Assembly: GCF_032452875.1 (NCBI RefSeq)
Contig: NC_083881.1
Location: 63,991,689 to 64,055,688 of the forward strand
Source of the DNA: Bos javanicus
Lineage: Eukaryota > Chordata > Mammalia > Artiodactyla > Bovidae
Length of the DNA stretch: 64,000 nucleotides
Direction of reading: 5' to 3'
Shown: in pieces, positions 22,283-34,747 of the stretch
Layout of the letters: every line of letters starts with the position of its first letter
Position numbering within the stretch: position 1 is the stretch's first letter
The notes under the pieces: model-generated
Told to the model about the DNA's origin: nothing
The model's database searches: none
What the model saw: only the letters and a program-made list of their open reading frames with translations
Translations under genes and position numbers: made by a program

Positions 22283-22474
22283 CCCAGTAACTCAGCTGTG
22301 CGATCCCATGGACTGTAGCCTGCCAGGCTCCTCTGTCCATGGAGTTCTCCAGGCAAGAATAGTGAAGTGAGTTGCCATTCCCTTCTCCAGGGGAATCTTC
22401 CCAACCCAGGGATCAAACCTGAGTCTCCTGCACTGGCAGGCGGATTCTTTACCACTGCACCACCTGGGAAACCT
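22283..22474 (-). mobile_element. Bov-tA SINE
   Basis: Antisense, from 'cagctgtgcgatcccatgga' to the reversed head 'ccacctgggaaacctt'. The left tail is shortened. Confidence 0.9.
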
Positions 22475-22689
22475 TGTCGCGAGCTCTATCTGGGAGCAAC
22501 TAGCAGAGTACAAGGCACCTGGGATTTGGGCTCACCCACTGGCGCCTGAGTAAAGGATCCAAAGCCCAGAAAGCATCAACAGTAGTAGGTTCACATCTGA
22601 ATGTGACCATCAAAGATGCGGAAACACACTTTCTAGGGCCCCAATACCAGCCCACCTGTTCTAGGTCCCACAGGAGCTGCTGGAAGCAC
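22475..22689. other. Unique spacer
   Basis: Nothing recognised. Confidence 0.4.
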
Positions 22690-23000
22690 AGACTCAGCGT
22701 CTAGGGGCCACCTAGAGTCCATGGCTGTGGTCCCCTCCTCCATCTTCTAAGTACATCACTCCAGTCTCTGCCTCTGTAGTCAACCTGCCTCCTCCTCTGC
22801 TCAAGTCAAATCTCCCCTCTGTCTCCCTCTTGAAGGATACTTGTGATTACATTAAGGGCCACCTAGATGACCCAGCATAACTCTCAAGATCCTTAATTTC
22901 ATCACATCTGCAAAATCCCTTTTGCCATCTAAGGTAACAGTCACAGGTTCTGGTGATTAGGATGTAGACATATCTTGGAGGACCCACTAACCTGGCAAAT
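22690..23000 (+). repeat. Ancient mammalian repeat, 3' part
   Basis: 'acttgtgattacattaaggg', 'cacctagatgacccagcata' and 'caggttctggtgattaggat' are the right-hand part of a common mammalian repeat that also occurs at 39468 and 56150. I know the consensus text but cannot assign the family name with confidence. Confidence 0.6.
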
Positions 23001-24066
23001 CCTCACTGGCCCCCTGGTTCAGACTTCCTCTTTCTCTTCCAAGAGCCTTAAGACACTTCTCCAGGGTCTAAGGTGCATCGAGGGGTCGGGCTCCCCAGCG
23101 CAGCACACCAGATTGTAATTGCCCTTGTGCCGTTCTTCTGTCTCTTCTGCTTGAGGCCGAGGATCTCACCCATCTTCTTCCCGTTGGCATCCCCAAGCTC
23201 TAGCTCACAGTGTGTGCTCAATATACATTTGTAGGACTGAAAGTGCCCCTCTGACTCTCAGCTAGAGCCCTGATGGAAGTGGGCACAGAGGTCCCCTGGT
23301 CAAGGTGATACAGGGGCCTGCAGAAAGCAGGGCCAGAGTGGGGCGTGCTGGCTGGACAGGCCACATTATGCTCTGGAGGTGCCTCCTTTGTGTTTGGAGC
23401 TGAGAGCTCTGCACCAGGGGTGTGACAGTCCGCCAGCAGCACAGCCCTGGGCTCCTCAGCCACGCACACTGTTCAGTGCAACGTTCCTGCTGCTCTGAGC
23501 CCGGGAACGGGGCCCTTGGGAGCAAATGCTTGGAAGCCAACTTCACTGCTCTGCTGTGGTGGGCTGTGACTGGCTCCTTTAGTCACTGATTAGTTTTTCA
23601 GGGACATATAATCATTAGGCAAATTCCATCCATCTATCAGGGAAGATATAAACACAAGTAAACATTAACCTGGATACAAGGGTTTACAACCCACAGCTGC
23701 CCTTGGGCACATGGGCAGTGCCAGCTTGCCCTGGGTCCAGGTGGCTTCTTAGTTGAAGGGTAACTGATGGTATCATGCTTTCAATTTACTCCAACAGATA
23801 CATGTTCCAAGGGAACATGACCCTTGGAATGTGAACTTACACATCACCAAGCTTTACCTACCGGCAACAAACACAAACACACATACCCCTCAAAGCTATG
23901 TTATGGCACAACTGCACGTGTTTATTTCTGTCAAGGCTAATTTAACTTTCGTTATTTATGCCAAAACTTATAAGCCAATAAAAATGTCCTTCAGATCAGG
24001 GATGCAAAGGAAAAGAAGTCTTGGTAATCTAAGACCTTGCTACAGCAAGCATCATGCACTTAACTC
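23001..24066. other. Unique sequence
   Basis: 'gctcacagtgtgtgctcaatatacattt' near 23205 is a possible L2 terminus. At 23825-24060 the AT-rich text with a CACGTG E-box (23915 region) has no repeat and could be regulatory. No gene recognised. Confidence 0.4.
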
Positions 24067-24240
24067 TTTTTTTTTTTTTTTAACCTGAACCACTTTTTAA
24101 ATCTTTATTGAATTTGTTACAATGTTGCTTATGTTTTGTCTTTTGGCTGCTGGAGGCATGTGGGATCTTCTGACAGGGACTGAACCCACACCCCCTGTAT
24201 TGGGAGGCAAAGTCTTCGCCACTGGACCCCCAGGGAAGTC
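24067..24240 (-). mobile_element. CHR-type SINE, antisense
   Basis: Starts with a 15-base T run (reversed A tail), then 'tttggctgctggaggcatgt', 'gggactgaacccacaccccc' and the reversed head 'actggacccccagggaagtc'. The middle is shortened relative to the full element. Confidence 0.87.
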
Positions 24241-24885
24241 CCCTGCACTGTACTCTTGCGGGCAGCAAGCTGGGGCTGTTGACTGGTGTGTGTTTTCTTC
24301 TGCTGTGTGGTTGAGGTCATGTGGGTGTGACTTTCTGCTTTGGATGGTTAAGGGTGGAAACAGGGTCGGGGAGTCTGGTCAACCCTCAAGCAGCATATAG
24401 CTTTTGGAGACCACAAATGTCAGAACGGTGTAAGACCACCCCCTTCTGTGGAGCCCACCAGGAAGCTATCCTCAGCCCCTTGGGTATCTGGGTGCTGGTG
24501 CCTGGAAATCCTGGAACACACAGTCAGAACATTGGTCCTCTTGGAAGCCTGAAATCCTCATTCCAGGACGACCCCTCAGCTGACTCTTTCTAGACAGTTC
24601 AGGGAATGTTCTTTCCTCTCCTTTCCCCAAGAAGCTGCTTTCCACCCTCAACTTTCCTCTGCCCCTTCCCTCTGCTCCATCTTTAAATGACTATCACTCT
24701 GTTACGTCCTCCATTTGAAGTCCTGTGTTTGCTGGCATCCCAGGCAAGGGAGAAAGACAACCATGAGAGAGGGATCTCAGAATGAATCAGAGCTCTGTAC
24801 TCACCTCTGGCACATCACACAACGAGCATCAGTGATAAAACTGGGGTTTCTTTTCTCTTTCACCAAACCTGAACTGACAGGCAGT
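24241..24885. other. Unique sequence, no feature seen
   Basis: No repeat or gene recognised. Confidence 0.45.
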
Positions 24886-24935
24886 TTAAGGTCATGAGGA
24901 AAGGCATGGATTTTGGAGTCAGAGATACCTGGGTT

Positions 24936-25250
24936 GGGACTTCAGTGGTTAAGAATTCGCCAGCCAAGGCAGGGGAAACAGGTTCAGTCCCTGGTCAGGG
25001 GTGATCCCACATCCTCGGGGCAACAAAGCCCATGTGCCGCCAACTACCGAGCCCACACTCTAGAGCCCGCGATCTGCAGCTACGAAGCCTGCCTGCCTAG
25101 AGTGTGTGCTCTACCAGAGAAGCCACAGCAACGAGAAGCCTGCGCACCGCAACTAGAGAGCTCCCACTTGTCACTTGCTGCCACTAGAGAAAGCCCACAT
25201 GCAGCAACGAAGACCCAGCACAGTCAAAAATAAATTTAAAAAACGTTAAA
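24936..25250 (+). mobile_element. CHR-type SINE nested in MIR
   Basis: Sense, near full length: 'gggacttcagtggttaagaa', the 'caactagagagctcccac' region, and an A-rich end 'aaaaataaatttaaaaaacg'. Target duplication agatac(ac)ctgggtt at 24923-24935 and 25251-25265, the right copy with two extra bases. Confidence 0.92.
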
Positions 25251-25446
25251 AGATACACCTGGGTTAGTGGTGGCTCTATTTATAAGCTATATGCTGTTAT
25301 TTGCCTTACGACTCCTTAGTTTCCCCATCTGTAAAATGGAATAAGTGATAGCTACCTCACAGGGTCCTGATAAGAACTAAATGAGATTGTGCGTGCAAAG
25401 GGCTTAACAATTCCTTGCATATGCTGCAAGTGATCGATGAACATAG

Positions 25447-25738
25447 AGTTCAATTCAGTCGCTCAGTTGTGTCCGACTCTTTGTGACCCCATGGACTGCA
25501 GCACGCCAGGCCTCCCTGTCCATCACCAACTCCTGGAGTTCACCCAAACTCATGTCCATTAAGTCAGTGATGCCATCCAACCATCTTATCCTCTGTCGTC
25601 CCCTTCTCCTGCCCTCAATTTTTCCCAGCATCAGGGTCTTTTCAAATGAGTCAGCCCTTCGCATCAGGTGGTCAACATATTGGAGTTTCAACTTCAGCAC
25701 TGGTCCTTCCAAAGAACACCCAGGACTGATCTCCTTTA
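25447..25738 (-). mobile_element. BovB LINE, short 3' fragment nested in MIR
   Basis: Antisense, 292 bp, ending at 'acacccaggactgatctcct'. It keeps the MIR-WLDGITDLMDMSLGEL region on the minus strand. MIR sequence lies on both sides. Confidence 0.92.
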
Positions 25739-25760
25739 TTAGTTATTGTTATTATTGGCA

Positions 25761-27945
25761 GTTATAAGATTGTGGGTAACATAAGAGCCTCATATAGAAA
25801 CTATGGTTAGACAACGCAGGTGAATCAACTTCTGAGGCACCTCGACTCTAAATTCAGGGCAAATGGAGGTATGTATGGTGAAACACCATGTGTCGTGGGT
25901 GGAGAACCTCTTCAAGAGCACACGCGAGGTCTCATGTAGGGTAGAATTCTGAATGTCTGCTCCCACAGGCTGCCTGGATTTCTAAGCAAATGAGAAGAAT
26001 CATATCTAGACTTCCCTGCTGTTTTTGTTGAGAATCTGGCCCAAAGAAAAGTGTTTCAACAGAAACTGCTAAGTTTGCGTCAGAGGAAGAAGGCTGAGCC
26101 ACCCTCTAGGGAGGAGCCGGGCTATCCAGCCTTGTGTGACAGGTCAGAAAAAAGGAAGAAAATGATTCAGGGTTAGCTTTAACTCACAGCCTGATCAGGT
26201 CAAAAGCTGCTTCCCACAGGTATCAGGCCAGAATCTTGAAAGAAGGAATTTCTTGGGGCTGAAGTAACCACAAACAGATCCAACTGGTTTTCGTGGCGGG
26301 TAATGTTTATTTAACATTACATCCAGATGTCTATGCCATGAGACACAGACATTGGCACCAGAAAGTGTTTATCCAATTTTTTGTTGAACTCCAGACTGAG
26401 TTAGATACTGGGACAAATCAAACTGAAACCAAATTGCAGGCCCCACCCTTATGAGGAAGGGCTGGAACTGGTCCCAGGGTTTAGAAAAAAGCGGACAAGA
26501 AACCAAAAGACGGGAATCATATGAGCAAGAAGGACTTGCCCGGCATTCTCAGCTGTTTTCCTATTCCAGGAAAAAAACGCTAAGTCGTGGACATGGCAAA
26601 GTAATCAGGGGCTGTGTTAGGATCTGGTTTCCTAGGTGAGCCCAGGACAGTGACAAAGCCCCCTCCCTGGAACCACGTGGCTCCTTCCCATCACCAGGCA
26701 GCTAAGGAGAGACTCTGCTTAGCAACCTCCCCATGAGGTTGGGAAGTGAATGCTCCGTGCCACCCCCTCCCCCGCCCCCCAAACTGGCTTAACTGTGCTG
26801 AGTTCCTTTCTCTTGGTCTTTCTACTGAAATTAAGTATCAACATCCTCTATTGGGGCAATGACTTCCTGTTCTGCCAAAGAAGTGGAAATGGTTTTAATG
26901 GTTGTTTTTTGTTTGTTTTTACCCTGATGTTGGCTACAAACTTGGGTTTGTATTTTTAGGTTTGACTTCAGGTAGCAGGAGAGATAACAATGAGATCGGG
27001 CCAAGGGCTCCAGTAGAGAATCAGCTCAGGCCAACATTCACGTGACTTCTGGGGGATAGTCCCAGTGCACTGTCCTGAGAAGGGAAATTTCCATAAGTGT
27101 CCTTCCTGTGAAAAAAAGAAGAAGAGGTATAAATACAGGATTTCAGATAGGAGCCTCCATCAGCTAACAATCTCCCCAGAGTCTCGCTTACATCTGGGCC
27201 TCAGAACAATGATAAAATGTTTCTCCACAAACACTGTGTTTGAAGCATCTGAAAAATCATTTATTTGTAGCTTACTATTAAAGAGCTCTACGACTGAGAG
27301 GCAGTTATCTTTAGTCTATACATTTCATCCTTCCTTCAGTGGATAAAGGGTGAAGGGATTGCAAAAGAGAGGACTCCACCTCACTCTATATCACTCCACT
27401 TCCCACCAACGTGTTAACTATTTGGGCAAACTTTCTTTGGCAAACAGAAGGTAAGTCTGAAAGAGCTGCAATAACTGGTGACAAAGCTTTCCCCCTGGCA
27501 AATTAAAGCAAATAATTTTGCTGTCAAATCTTTATCCCTGAAGTCACATGGCAATCTGGAGCACTTGCCATCAGAGAAACTGCCAAAGTGGGTCCAATGT
27601 GCTTGGAGTGAGGTTAGGAAACAGAATATTTGACTGAAAAGATAAGACAGAAAACTGAGTCTTTTTTCTGTGGAATGAGCACGGAGAGAATTTTCTAGAT
27701 GCTTGGTTTTTAAAGATTGCATTTGTGTGAATGGGGCATACCAGGGTATAAAACTAGAGTCATATCCTAGAAACAGGGAATCCTGCTGGGCTGTCTATGT
27801 TCTCAGGGAGCCTCCCATGGGTCTCAAATAAATGCTGTGAGACCCAGAGTGGAGACTGGATATTTGGCGTGACAATCATCTTGGAGTGTTTGTTCTCATA
27901 CACAGACATTAGAAGGGGGCTAGAAACCTGTTGTCTACCAGATGC
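25761..27945. other. 2.2 kb of unique sequence
   Basis: No interspersed repeat recognised. Short frames overlap without domains. A TATA-like 'ggtataaatacagg' lies near 27126, without other promoter signs. Confidence 0.5.
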
Positions 27946-28140
27946 AGAGCCCTCAGTGGTTACAGCTGCAGGCTCTGCTGTCAGCTGGACAGGGTTACAA
28001 TCTGGGTACTGCCATCCACTAGCCAATAACTTTTGATGTTTCATTTTCTTCATCTATCAGATGGAGATTATTATATGACTAATATCTATCAAGGGCCTTG
28101 AAGAATAAATGCGGTGATGCATACATACACTTTGGCATGG
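27946..28140 (+). repeat. MIR SINE, near full length
   Basis: 'cagtggttacagctgcaggc', 'gggtactgccatccactagc', 'ttcattttcttcatctatca' and the 'gatggagattattatatgac' core follow MIR from 5' to 3' in the sense direction. Confidence 0.78.
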
Positions 28141-28634
28141 CCTCAGCCACATACTGAAAGTGAATTTGACACCAGACTATCCACAGTCTCCTGAAGGCCA
28201 TGTGCAAGGGAATGATGTCATGGGAGGCCCGTGTTTAATTCACAAGGGCATTAAAGACCAGTATCAAGCAGGCTTGAGACCGAAGACATCAGTTGTGGAG
28301 TTGCCCCTTCATTTTTTTTTAAAAGACAAGGTGATTTGTAGATAGTAGAGATTTGGGGGATCTGCCTAAAGTCAAAATGTTTTAAGTGTCAACAAATTTT
28401 TCTTAGGGGTGATACCAAAAATATCATGAAGGGGTGACCCATTCTTCATCACTATATATTGGGCCCTTATATTGGGTCTCCCCCACATGGCTATAGGCTT
28501 CTAGAATAGATGAGTAGAAATGTTTCTTGTGTCTGAAACTCTGAAGACATGACAAATTTTCAAAGTCATATTATTTGTTCTCACTACAGTATGTTTTAGA
28601 CCGTTGTCTGGCACAAAGTGTGCAGTGTAAGTAA
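28141..28634. other. Unique sequence
   Basis: No feature recognised; one 8-base T run at 28313. Confidence 0.4.
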
Positions 28635-28790
28635 ATTCATTCATGTATTCATCATTTATTCAACCACGATGTGCTAAGCACCCTTTTGTGTGCCAGGAAC
28701 AATTCTAGGTACTGGATTAATCCATCAGGGAACACTTCCCTGTCCTTGTAGAGTTGACATTGTGTAAATACTTCTAATCAGAGGCAAGCA
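28635..28790 (-). repeat. L2 LINE 3' end
   Basis: 'attcatcatttattcaacca', 'gtgtgccaggaacaattcta' and 'cctgtccttgtagagttgac' are the reversed L2 terminus. Confidence 0.72.
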
Positions 28791-28985
28791 GAAATCACCT
28801 AAGTTAATGGGCATTTCTTTGAATTGTTTCCTGGGCTAGTGGTGAATTAACTAAGCAAGAGGAACTCAAATGCTCTGTGAATGGAATGATGTCCAGGCAT
28901 CCGGAAGGGAAATGGAAACGCCAAGGCAGCTTCCTTGAGGGAGCCATCCTGGAGGAGCACCCAGCCTCTCTCTCCAGGAGTGAGG

Positions 28986-29213
28986 GCTTGTGCTCAATCG
29001 CTTCAGTCATAGCCAACTCTCTGCGACCCCACGGACTGTAGCCCACCTGGTGCCTCTGCCCATGGGATTTCCCAGGCAAGAATACCAGAGTGGGTTGCCA
29101 TGTCCTTCTCCAGGGGACCTCCCCGACCCAGGGATCAAACCTGGGTGTCTCCTGGAGTGTCTTCTGCATCTCCTGCATTGCAGGTAGATTCATTTACGGC
29201 TGAGTCACACGAG
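28986..29213 (-). mobile_element. Bov-tA SINE
   Basis: Antisense with a small internal duplication ('tgtctcctggagtgtcttctgcatctcctgcat' region at 29145-29180) next to the reversed B box. Reversed head degraded ('gctgagtcacacgaggac'). Confidence 0.88.
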
Positions 29214-31732
29214 GACTTGAGTCTCTCTCCATCAATAGGCTAAGTTTTGAAAGCAGACTAAGGACAACTTACGTGGCCATGTGGGGTCTAGAGACCACTT
29301 CCTCCCCGGGGCATTTCCCAAAGAGGGGCTGTTTGCCTGGCAATGTGTGAGTACAGGCCCAAAAGCAAAGTATGAGAGGCACAGCTCTTATGGGCAGGGA
29401 AGAAATTTGCGGAGGGGAAGGTCTGAGGAGGGGACTCTTGCAGGCCTGGCTGAGACTCCTGCTACTTCTGCGGCTGGAGATCTCGGGGCCAGAGCGTCTG
29501 CGAGGAGGAGGAGGAGACAGTAGTTGGCAGCCAAGTCCTTCGGGGCGCTCCACTCTAAGCCCCAGAGACTGGTTCCGATCATCAAGCAGGTGTTTACAAA
29601 AAGGAAATCAGCTAGCTCACAGAATCAGCGGGAGCCTGAAGAATCAATTTCATGGAACAGCCTCCAAATCTATACTACAGAAGTGCCCTGATAAAGAGGC
29701 TGCTGCTTTGTGGCTGCTTTATCAAGAGGCAACCAACACTAGCAGAGAACTGATACCATTTCTATCCCCTTCTGGAAAAAAAAAAAAAAAAAGCCCTCGA
29801 CTATCCCCTTGCCAGTGACACAATTTCTACCCTGAGCCTTTTTCCTTAAAAGTCCTCACTTTCAAGTCAAATGTACTCTGTTCGGTGGAACTCAGTTCAT
29901 ACGCCTGCACCCTAATTGCAGAGGAGTTTGGGAACTGATTTTCTTGGTTTCTTCCTAATGAAAGTAGAACTCATAAAGCTGGAATTTCCCAAAAGACCCA
30001 AGGTGGGTTAAAAAGTTGCTGGACAGCCAGGAGACATTGCAATTGTCTCTTTCAATCAACCCTTTTGCCAACCCAAGGCCAACACACACCACCCACCAAA
30101 GTCAAGCTCAATATGAACTACAACAAAATTCTCTGCCTGACACAGTTCAGGGTGCCCAGATGGAAGCTCAAACAGCTCCTCTGCCTGAAATGGGTATAAC
30201 CCAAACTCAAGCAGAGGTGGGCCCTCAAAAGTAAAGAACAAAAAGTAACGGGAGCCATCTCATCTTTTATTGGAGAAAACTGGCAAGCCGTGTTTTCGGT
30301 GTGAAACCTTCAGGGGGCATTTTGTGTGTGTGATTAAGGAACTATCAAGCACTCACTGGGGACCTCTCCTTTCTGGCTACTTAATTCCACAGTCTCTTGC
30401 CAGAGAGGAGTATCCCAGAATCCTCTCTCCTCTAGGCCTTCTAAAGGCTCAAAACACAATTGTCCAGAGCATCACGCATGTTATGACTCCAAGCTGGGAG
30501 TGCTGACGTTTCTGTGCCGGGCAGCTGTGAGCCAGAGTCAAATTCCCTTTCGGGGCTCACAGTCTCCCAGTTTCTCTCTGCATCCATTTCCTCCTAAGTG
30601 GTTCTCCGGAAAATGACCACAGTCACGTGTGAGGGTCATTCATCCTTACCTGTTTACCGTGGAGTCCTGGCCACCCACGATGGTCCCTCAGGAAGGTGTC
30701 CTGTGACCAGTTAGAGGAGGTTGCCCCACAGTTTCTCAGGAACCGGCACCGGAACTGGTACTAGTATCCGGTTCTTTGCGCTCCCTTGATGGTGCCGCTT
30801 CTTCCAGGATATTTGCATTTACTGGAGGACAGAGACTGAAGCCAGAGGACTGGGTTTCCTCTTGTGAAACATCAGTCACCTTTGAGCCCCTGTGCTAAAT
30901 ATCGCTGTGTGACAGCACAGTGTTTCTCAGGAAGCCACCCGGAAGGGAAAGGTGAGAGGCGTGGGCAGTCCCGTGGCGTCCGCACCTGGATGAACGCCTG
31001 ATGCCCTCGGCTCACAGGCCGTGGGGAGCACGGGGCTGGAGAAGGAAGGGCGTCCATCTGGAGCTTCACTTTCCCGCGTCTCTCACTCCCTCACACTCAG
31101 GAAAACACTGGCCTCCGTCCCGCCAGCCAAGTTCAGATTCTGTTACCCTCTCAGCTGAGAAAAGCGCGTGCTGGAGGAGAATCCGTGTGGTTTTTCAAGT
31201 TCCCTTCTGTCTTAAAATCAGGGAATTGCACATTATGGTCTGGGGAGCCCTCTGGGCCGGGCTGGCAACCCTGTGAGAAGGTGGACAGAGGCGGGGTCCC
31301 CTCTGAGGAGAAAGGTTCAGTCAGGGCTTAGACATCCAGGGGCTGTGAGTGCATCTTCTCATCAGAACCTAGAACAGGAGCCATCAAGGCCCCGGCGCCA
31401 ATAGCCCAGATGTTCCGATGACAGCGAGAGTTTATTCGTCTCAACAGGAGGGGAACGTTCTCAGACTCTTGGGCTTGGGGCCATCTGTCTTCATGCTGTC
31501 TGCACTGGTCTCTGCTCATTCAATATTTCGAGTTAAAAGCAAGGCATGGGCCTGCCAACCCGCGGACTTTCTCACTGCATTTCTATACCTGTCGCGTCAG
31601 TCGGACTACCCAGTCCTGTTACTCAGCTGAACAAGTGCTGCAAATTTAATTTGAACTTGAGTTTTCCAAGAAGTGTCTTAATCTAAGACTAATGTCAATC
31701 TATTAAGCATATTATGCATTATGCAAAAATGT
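29214..31732. other. Repeat-free, CpG-elevated 2.5 kb
   Basis: No interspersed repeat is recognised in this stretch. CpG dinucleotides are frequent at 29400-29580, 30540-30790, 30900-31190 and 31380-31610. An A run lies at 29776-29792. Frames of up to 148 codons occur, but none shows a domain. Confidence 0.6.
30901..31200. promoter_or_regulatory. CpG-island-like patch
   Basis: By hand count there are about 18 CpGs in 300 bases with GC somewhat under 60%, giving an observed/expected ratio near 0.7. It holds an ETS-like cccggaagg (30938-30946), immediately followed by a splice-donor-like aaag/gtgag at 30950/30951. This suggests a promoter or first-exon edge on the plus strand, but that is inference. 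Confidence 0.4.
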
Positions 31733-31935
31733 ATGCTGTTAGTCACTAAGTTGTGTCCGACTCTTTGTGACCCCATGGACTGTAGCCCTCCAGGCTCTTC
31801 TATCTGTGAGATTTCTCCCACCAAGAATACTGGAGTGGGTTGCCGTTTCCTTCTCCAGGGGAATCTTCCCAACCAAGGGATCAAACCCTGGGTCTACCCG
31901 CATGGTGGGCGGGTTCTTTACCATCTGAGCCAAAT
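31733..31935 (-). mobile_element. Bov-tA SINE
   Basis: Antisense, from 'gctgttagtcactaagttgt' to 'ctttaccatctgagcc'; the reversed head end is missing. Confidence 0.92.
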
Positions 31936-32639
31936 AACAGTATGTAAGCTGTTTCCCACCTGGCACAGTTTTAGAATAAAACCATGATGCATGAAAGCCT
32001 GTCAGGCCCCAAGAAGCAATTCTGTTTGACTCGCGTCCTGTGCCTGTGTTCCTTGACTGCCATAAAGAAGGTGGATGTCTGGACAACTCTGCTCACAGTG
32101 CTTTTCTCTTCCATCAGCACATGATCCAGCTTCTTTTTTCCTCTGAAATCTTGGGGGAAACTCTCTCAAGTACTAGTCTGGGCACTTCTTTTTCCCCTAC
32201 TCTTTTTGCTTTCTGCCCTATGGAAGCTCCTGGGCTTAGACATTCTGTCTGGCAACACAGTACCCTGGGAACGGTGAGGAAGCGCAAGACTCATACAGTA
32301 GGGCAGTAGTTCTTGAACTGGGATCAATGCTAACAGGGCAGGTAAAAGTTCATCCCCTGCCCATAGGGGCCCACCTCTACCTGCCTTCTCACTCTGCAAA
32401 ATACTTTCTTCTAGATTTGTGGTAGCAACTCAGGTAAAGAGCAAAAGGTGGGGTGACATCTGTGGGACAGAGGGAGAGGAAATACCAAGCCCTAAGAAAG
32501 ACAGTTGCTGTGAACTGGCAATGGACATTATCGGTGTGAAAACAGGAGGAGAGGGGGGAGTCATGGTGATGCTGACTGGCCAACATCAGTCTGCGTATCA
32601 GGGATACCGGGGCAGGCTCAGTAAATAATGACAGTGCTC
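31936..32639. other. Unique sequence, no feature seen
   Basis: No repeat or gene recognised. Confidence 0.45.
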
Positions 32640-32825
32640 GTCTCTACCGTGCCGAGCGTGTCAATTACTTTACACAAGACGTTCCATTTATTCCTCACAA
32701 CGACTCTTCAAGGTAATAGCCCTCTGTTGTCAGGGCAAAACTTAAAGCTCAGAGAGATTAAACCATTAGGAAGTGGTGGAGTTGGGATTTGAACCTGGGT
32801 AGAATGACTCAGAGACCATGCTTTA
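32640..32825 (-). repeat. MIR SINE, antisense
   Basis: 'ttccatttattcctcacaac', 'aaagctcagagagattaaac', 'ggagttgggatttgaacctg' follow reversed MIR down to its tRNA-like 5' part. Confidence 0.82.
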
Positions 32826-34434
32826 ACTTCCACTCAGGCTTTACTGACAAAAGAAGGTTCCATTTGGGAGTGTGGAAAGAGGCTCAAACAAGGCCCCTGG
32901 CATGTGGGCAGGACTGATGTTTTCGGCATGAAGAAAGATAGGAGCTGGGGGAAATCCCACTCGTCACAAGACACGCTGCTCTAGGAAATGCTGCATCGGC
33001 ATGATCTCAGCCCAGCCAACGGCTGCAACAAACAACCCAGGAGAGGAACGCCTGATCACAGAAGTTTACTTCCTGCTCACACCAGCTCTCATCAGACAGG
33101 CCCAGTCAGGCAGCTCTCCTGGGCTTCTCCTCCACACAGTGACCTGGGGACCCAGGCCCCTGCCCCTCAGTGATGGAGGTGACAAGAGAGTGAGGGGACA
33201 CAGCAGCTACTTTACCAGAAAGCGCCTCCTCCCTAGGGCTCACGTGCCACTGGCCAGAATCAACCACCTGGGTGGATTGGGGGTTCAGAAACGTAGTCCC
33301 TGGCTGGTCAGCTGCTTCTTAATGGCAACTCTACACTCTAGAAGGAGACCATGGCTCTTCAGGGATCAACCAGCCATTCCATTCACAGGCACACTTGACA
33401 GAGTGGAGAGTGATACCATGGCCCCGTGAATGACACTGGTGAATGACGCTGGAATTTCGGCATTGTATGGGCTGTGCTGGAAGTGGGATGCTCCAGGGAC
33501 TTTGATGGGGGCTTCCCTCAAGCAGCGGACCCTGGAGGCCAAGCCCATTCTGCAAGCATCTGGGGCTGTTGAATCTTGGCCAAGGCTCCCAGATTGGGGT
33601 CTGCCCTCGCATGTGGTCCAGTGTCCCTGAACTTGACTCCAGAAGGCAGCCTTACCAAATAACTGGTTTCTGAGAGCAAGATCACCCTTCTTGTGAATGT
33701 CAGTTACTTAGCTAGTGTCAGTTACGTCTGGTCACATGACTTACTGAGGGTTGTTTTTTTTTTTAAGTTCCTATTGATGGACCACTCTAGGAGTTCAGGA
33801 AAAAAAAAAAAAAATTGAATTCCAGGATCTAAATCTGCAGACTAAAGACATTCACAGAAAGAATTTGAATAAATGTGGCTGTCGGAAGGGAAAGGGGCCA
33901 GAAAAAAAAAGGGTAGATAGATTCTAAGGAAAGAAAAACAACAACAAAACCCAAAACAAATAAAAAAAACCCACCAGGTTGTTCTTAGAGTCATATTTCA
34001 ATTCCAAGTTTTTATGTCTTTTTTCCCCCAAATTGTCATTAATTATGGATTGTGTGTCCCTTGGAAGTTTGTTAATATTATTAGTTTTGGAAAGACGTTT
34101 CCTGCTTCTTTTCCATATGCGACTATTTATTTAAGCAGCTGGTTCTCATTTCTGAGTGTAATTTCAGTGGTCCTGCTACAGGCTGAAATGTCTCAAACGA
34201 AGCTTGAATAAATAAATTACTTTGATGTTTGTTTTTTAGGAGTGGTTGAATGCAGTATTGAATCGATTGGTACGAACCTGGCCCCTCTTTAGGAAAATGT
34301 CCCTAGATGGAAATAATAGTGGATTTGAAAATTTTTGAGTTGCATATTTTCTGAAAGGCCAGCACTCTCTCTGTACATCTGACACTTTGTACTTGGAAAA
34401 TGATCTGTAACTACTCTTCAGAATGCCCCTCAGA
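32826..34434. other. Unique sequence with A/T runs
   Basis: No repeat recognised. T run at 33755-33766 and A run at 33801-33815. At 34000-34240 an AT-rich stretch with 'ctatttatttaagcagctgg' (MEF2-like site beside a CAGCTG E-box) could be regulatory. No gene recognised; a 142-codon frame at 33001-33429 has no domain. Confidence 0.4.
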
Positions 34435-34525
34435 GGAAAACTGCAAAATTTCCCTTAGTTTCCAGATGAGGAAACAGGCTTTGGAAACACAGGCCTCTCT
34501 CCCAAGGTCACGGGGAGAGCGCCGA
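34435..34525 (-). repeat. MIR-like remnant
   Basis: 'cagatgaggaaacaggcttt' and 'ctctcccaaggtcacgg' are reversed MIR core and flank. Confidence 0.6.
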
Positions 34526-34747
34526 CCTTGGAGATCCGAGTCCCAATTTCTCAGCCAGTTTGTCACGCCGTTGGTCCATCGCACCTTCGTGAAGCTGCTT
34601 TCTTCCCCACCAAATAGGCAAAAAGAACACAGGGTGAATTCACACAGACCTAGCTATGAGAAGTTGTAGAGCCACTGTAGGAATTTCCACTTGAAATGAG
34701 AGCCTGAGTCAGTGTTGTACACAGAAGCAGTCACATCAAAAAGGCTC

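Larger units (their letters stand above)
24886..25760 (+). repeat. MIR SINE split by two younger insertions
   Basis: The 5' part 'ggattttggagtcagagata' precedes a CHR SINE. The core 'ccttagtttccccatctgta' and 'aagaactaaatgagattgtg' follow it, and the 3' tail 'ttagttattgttattattgg' lies beyond a BovB insertion at 25447-25738. The three pieces are in MIR order. Confidence 0.8.

Noticed and set aside
33001..33429. 142-codon frame
   Set aside because: Repeat-free, but overlaps another plus-strand frame and two minus-strand frames, with no domain or splice evidence.
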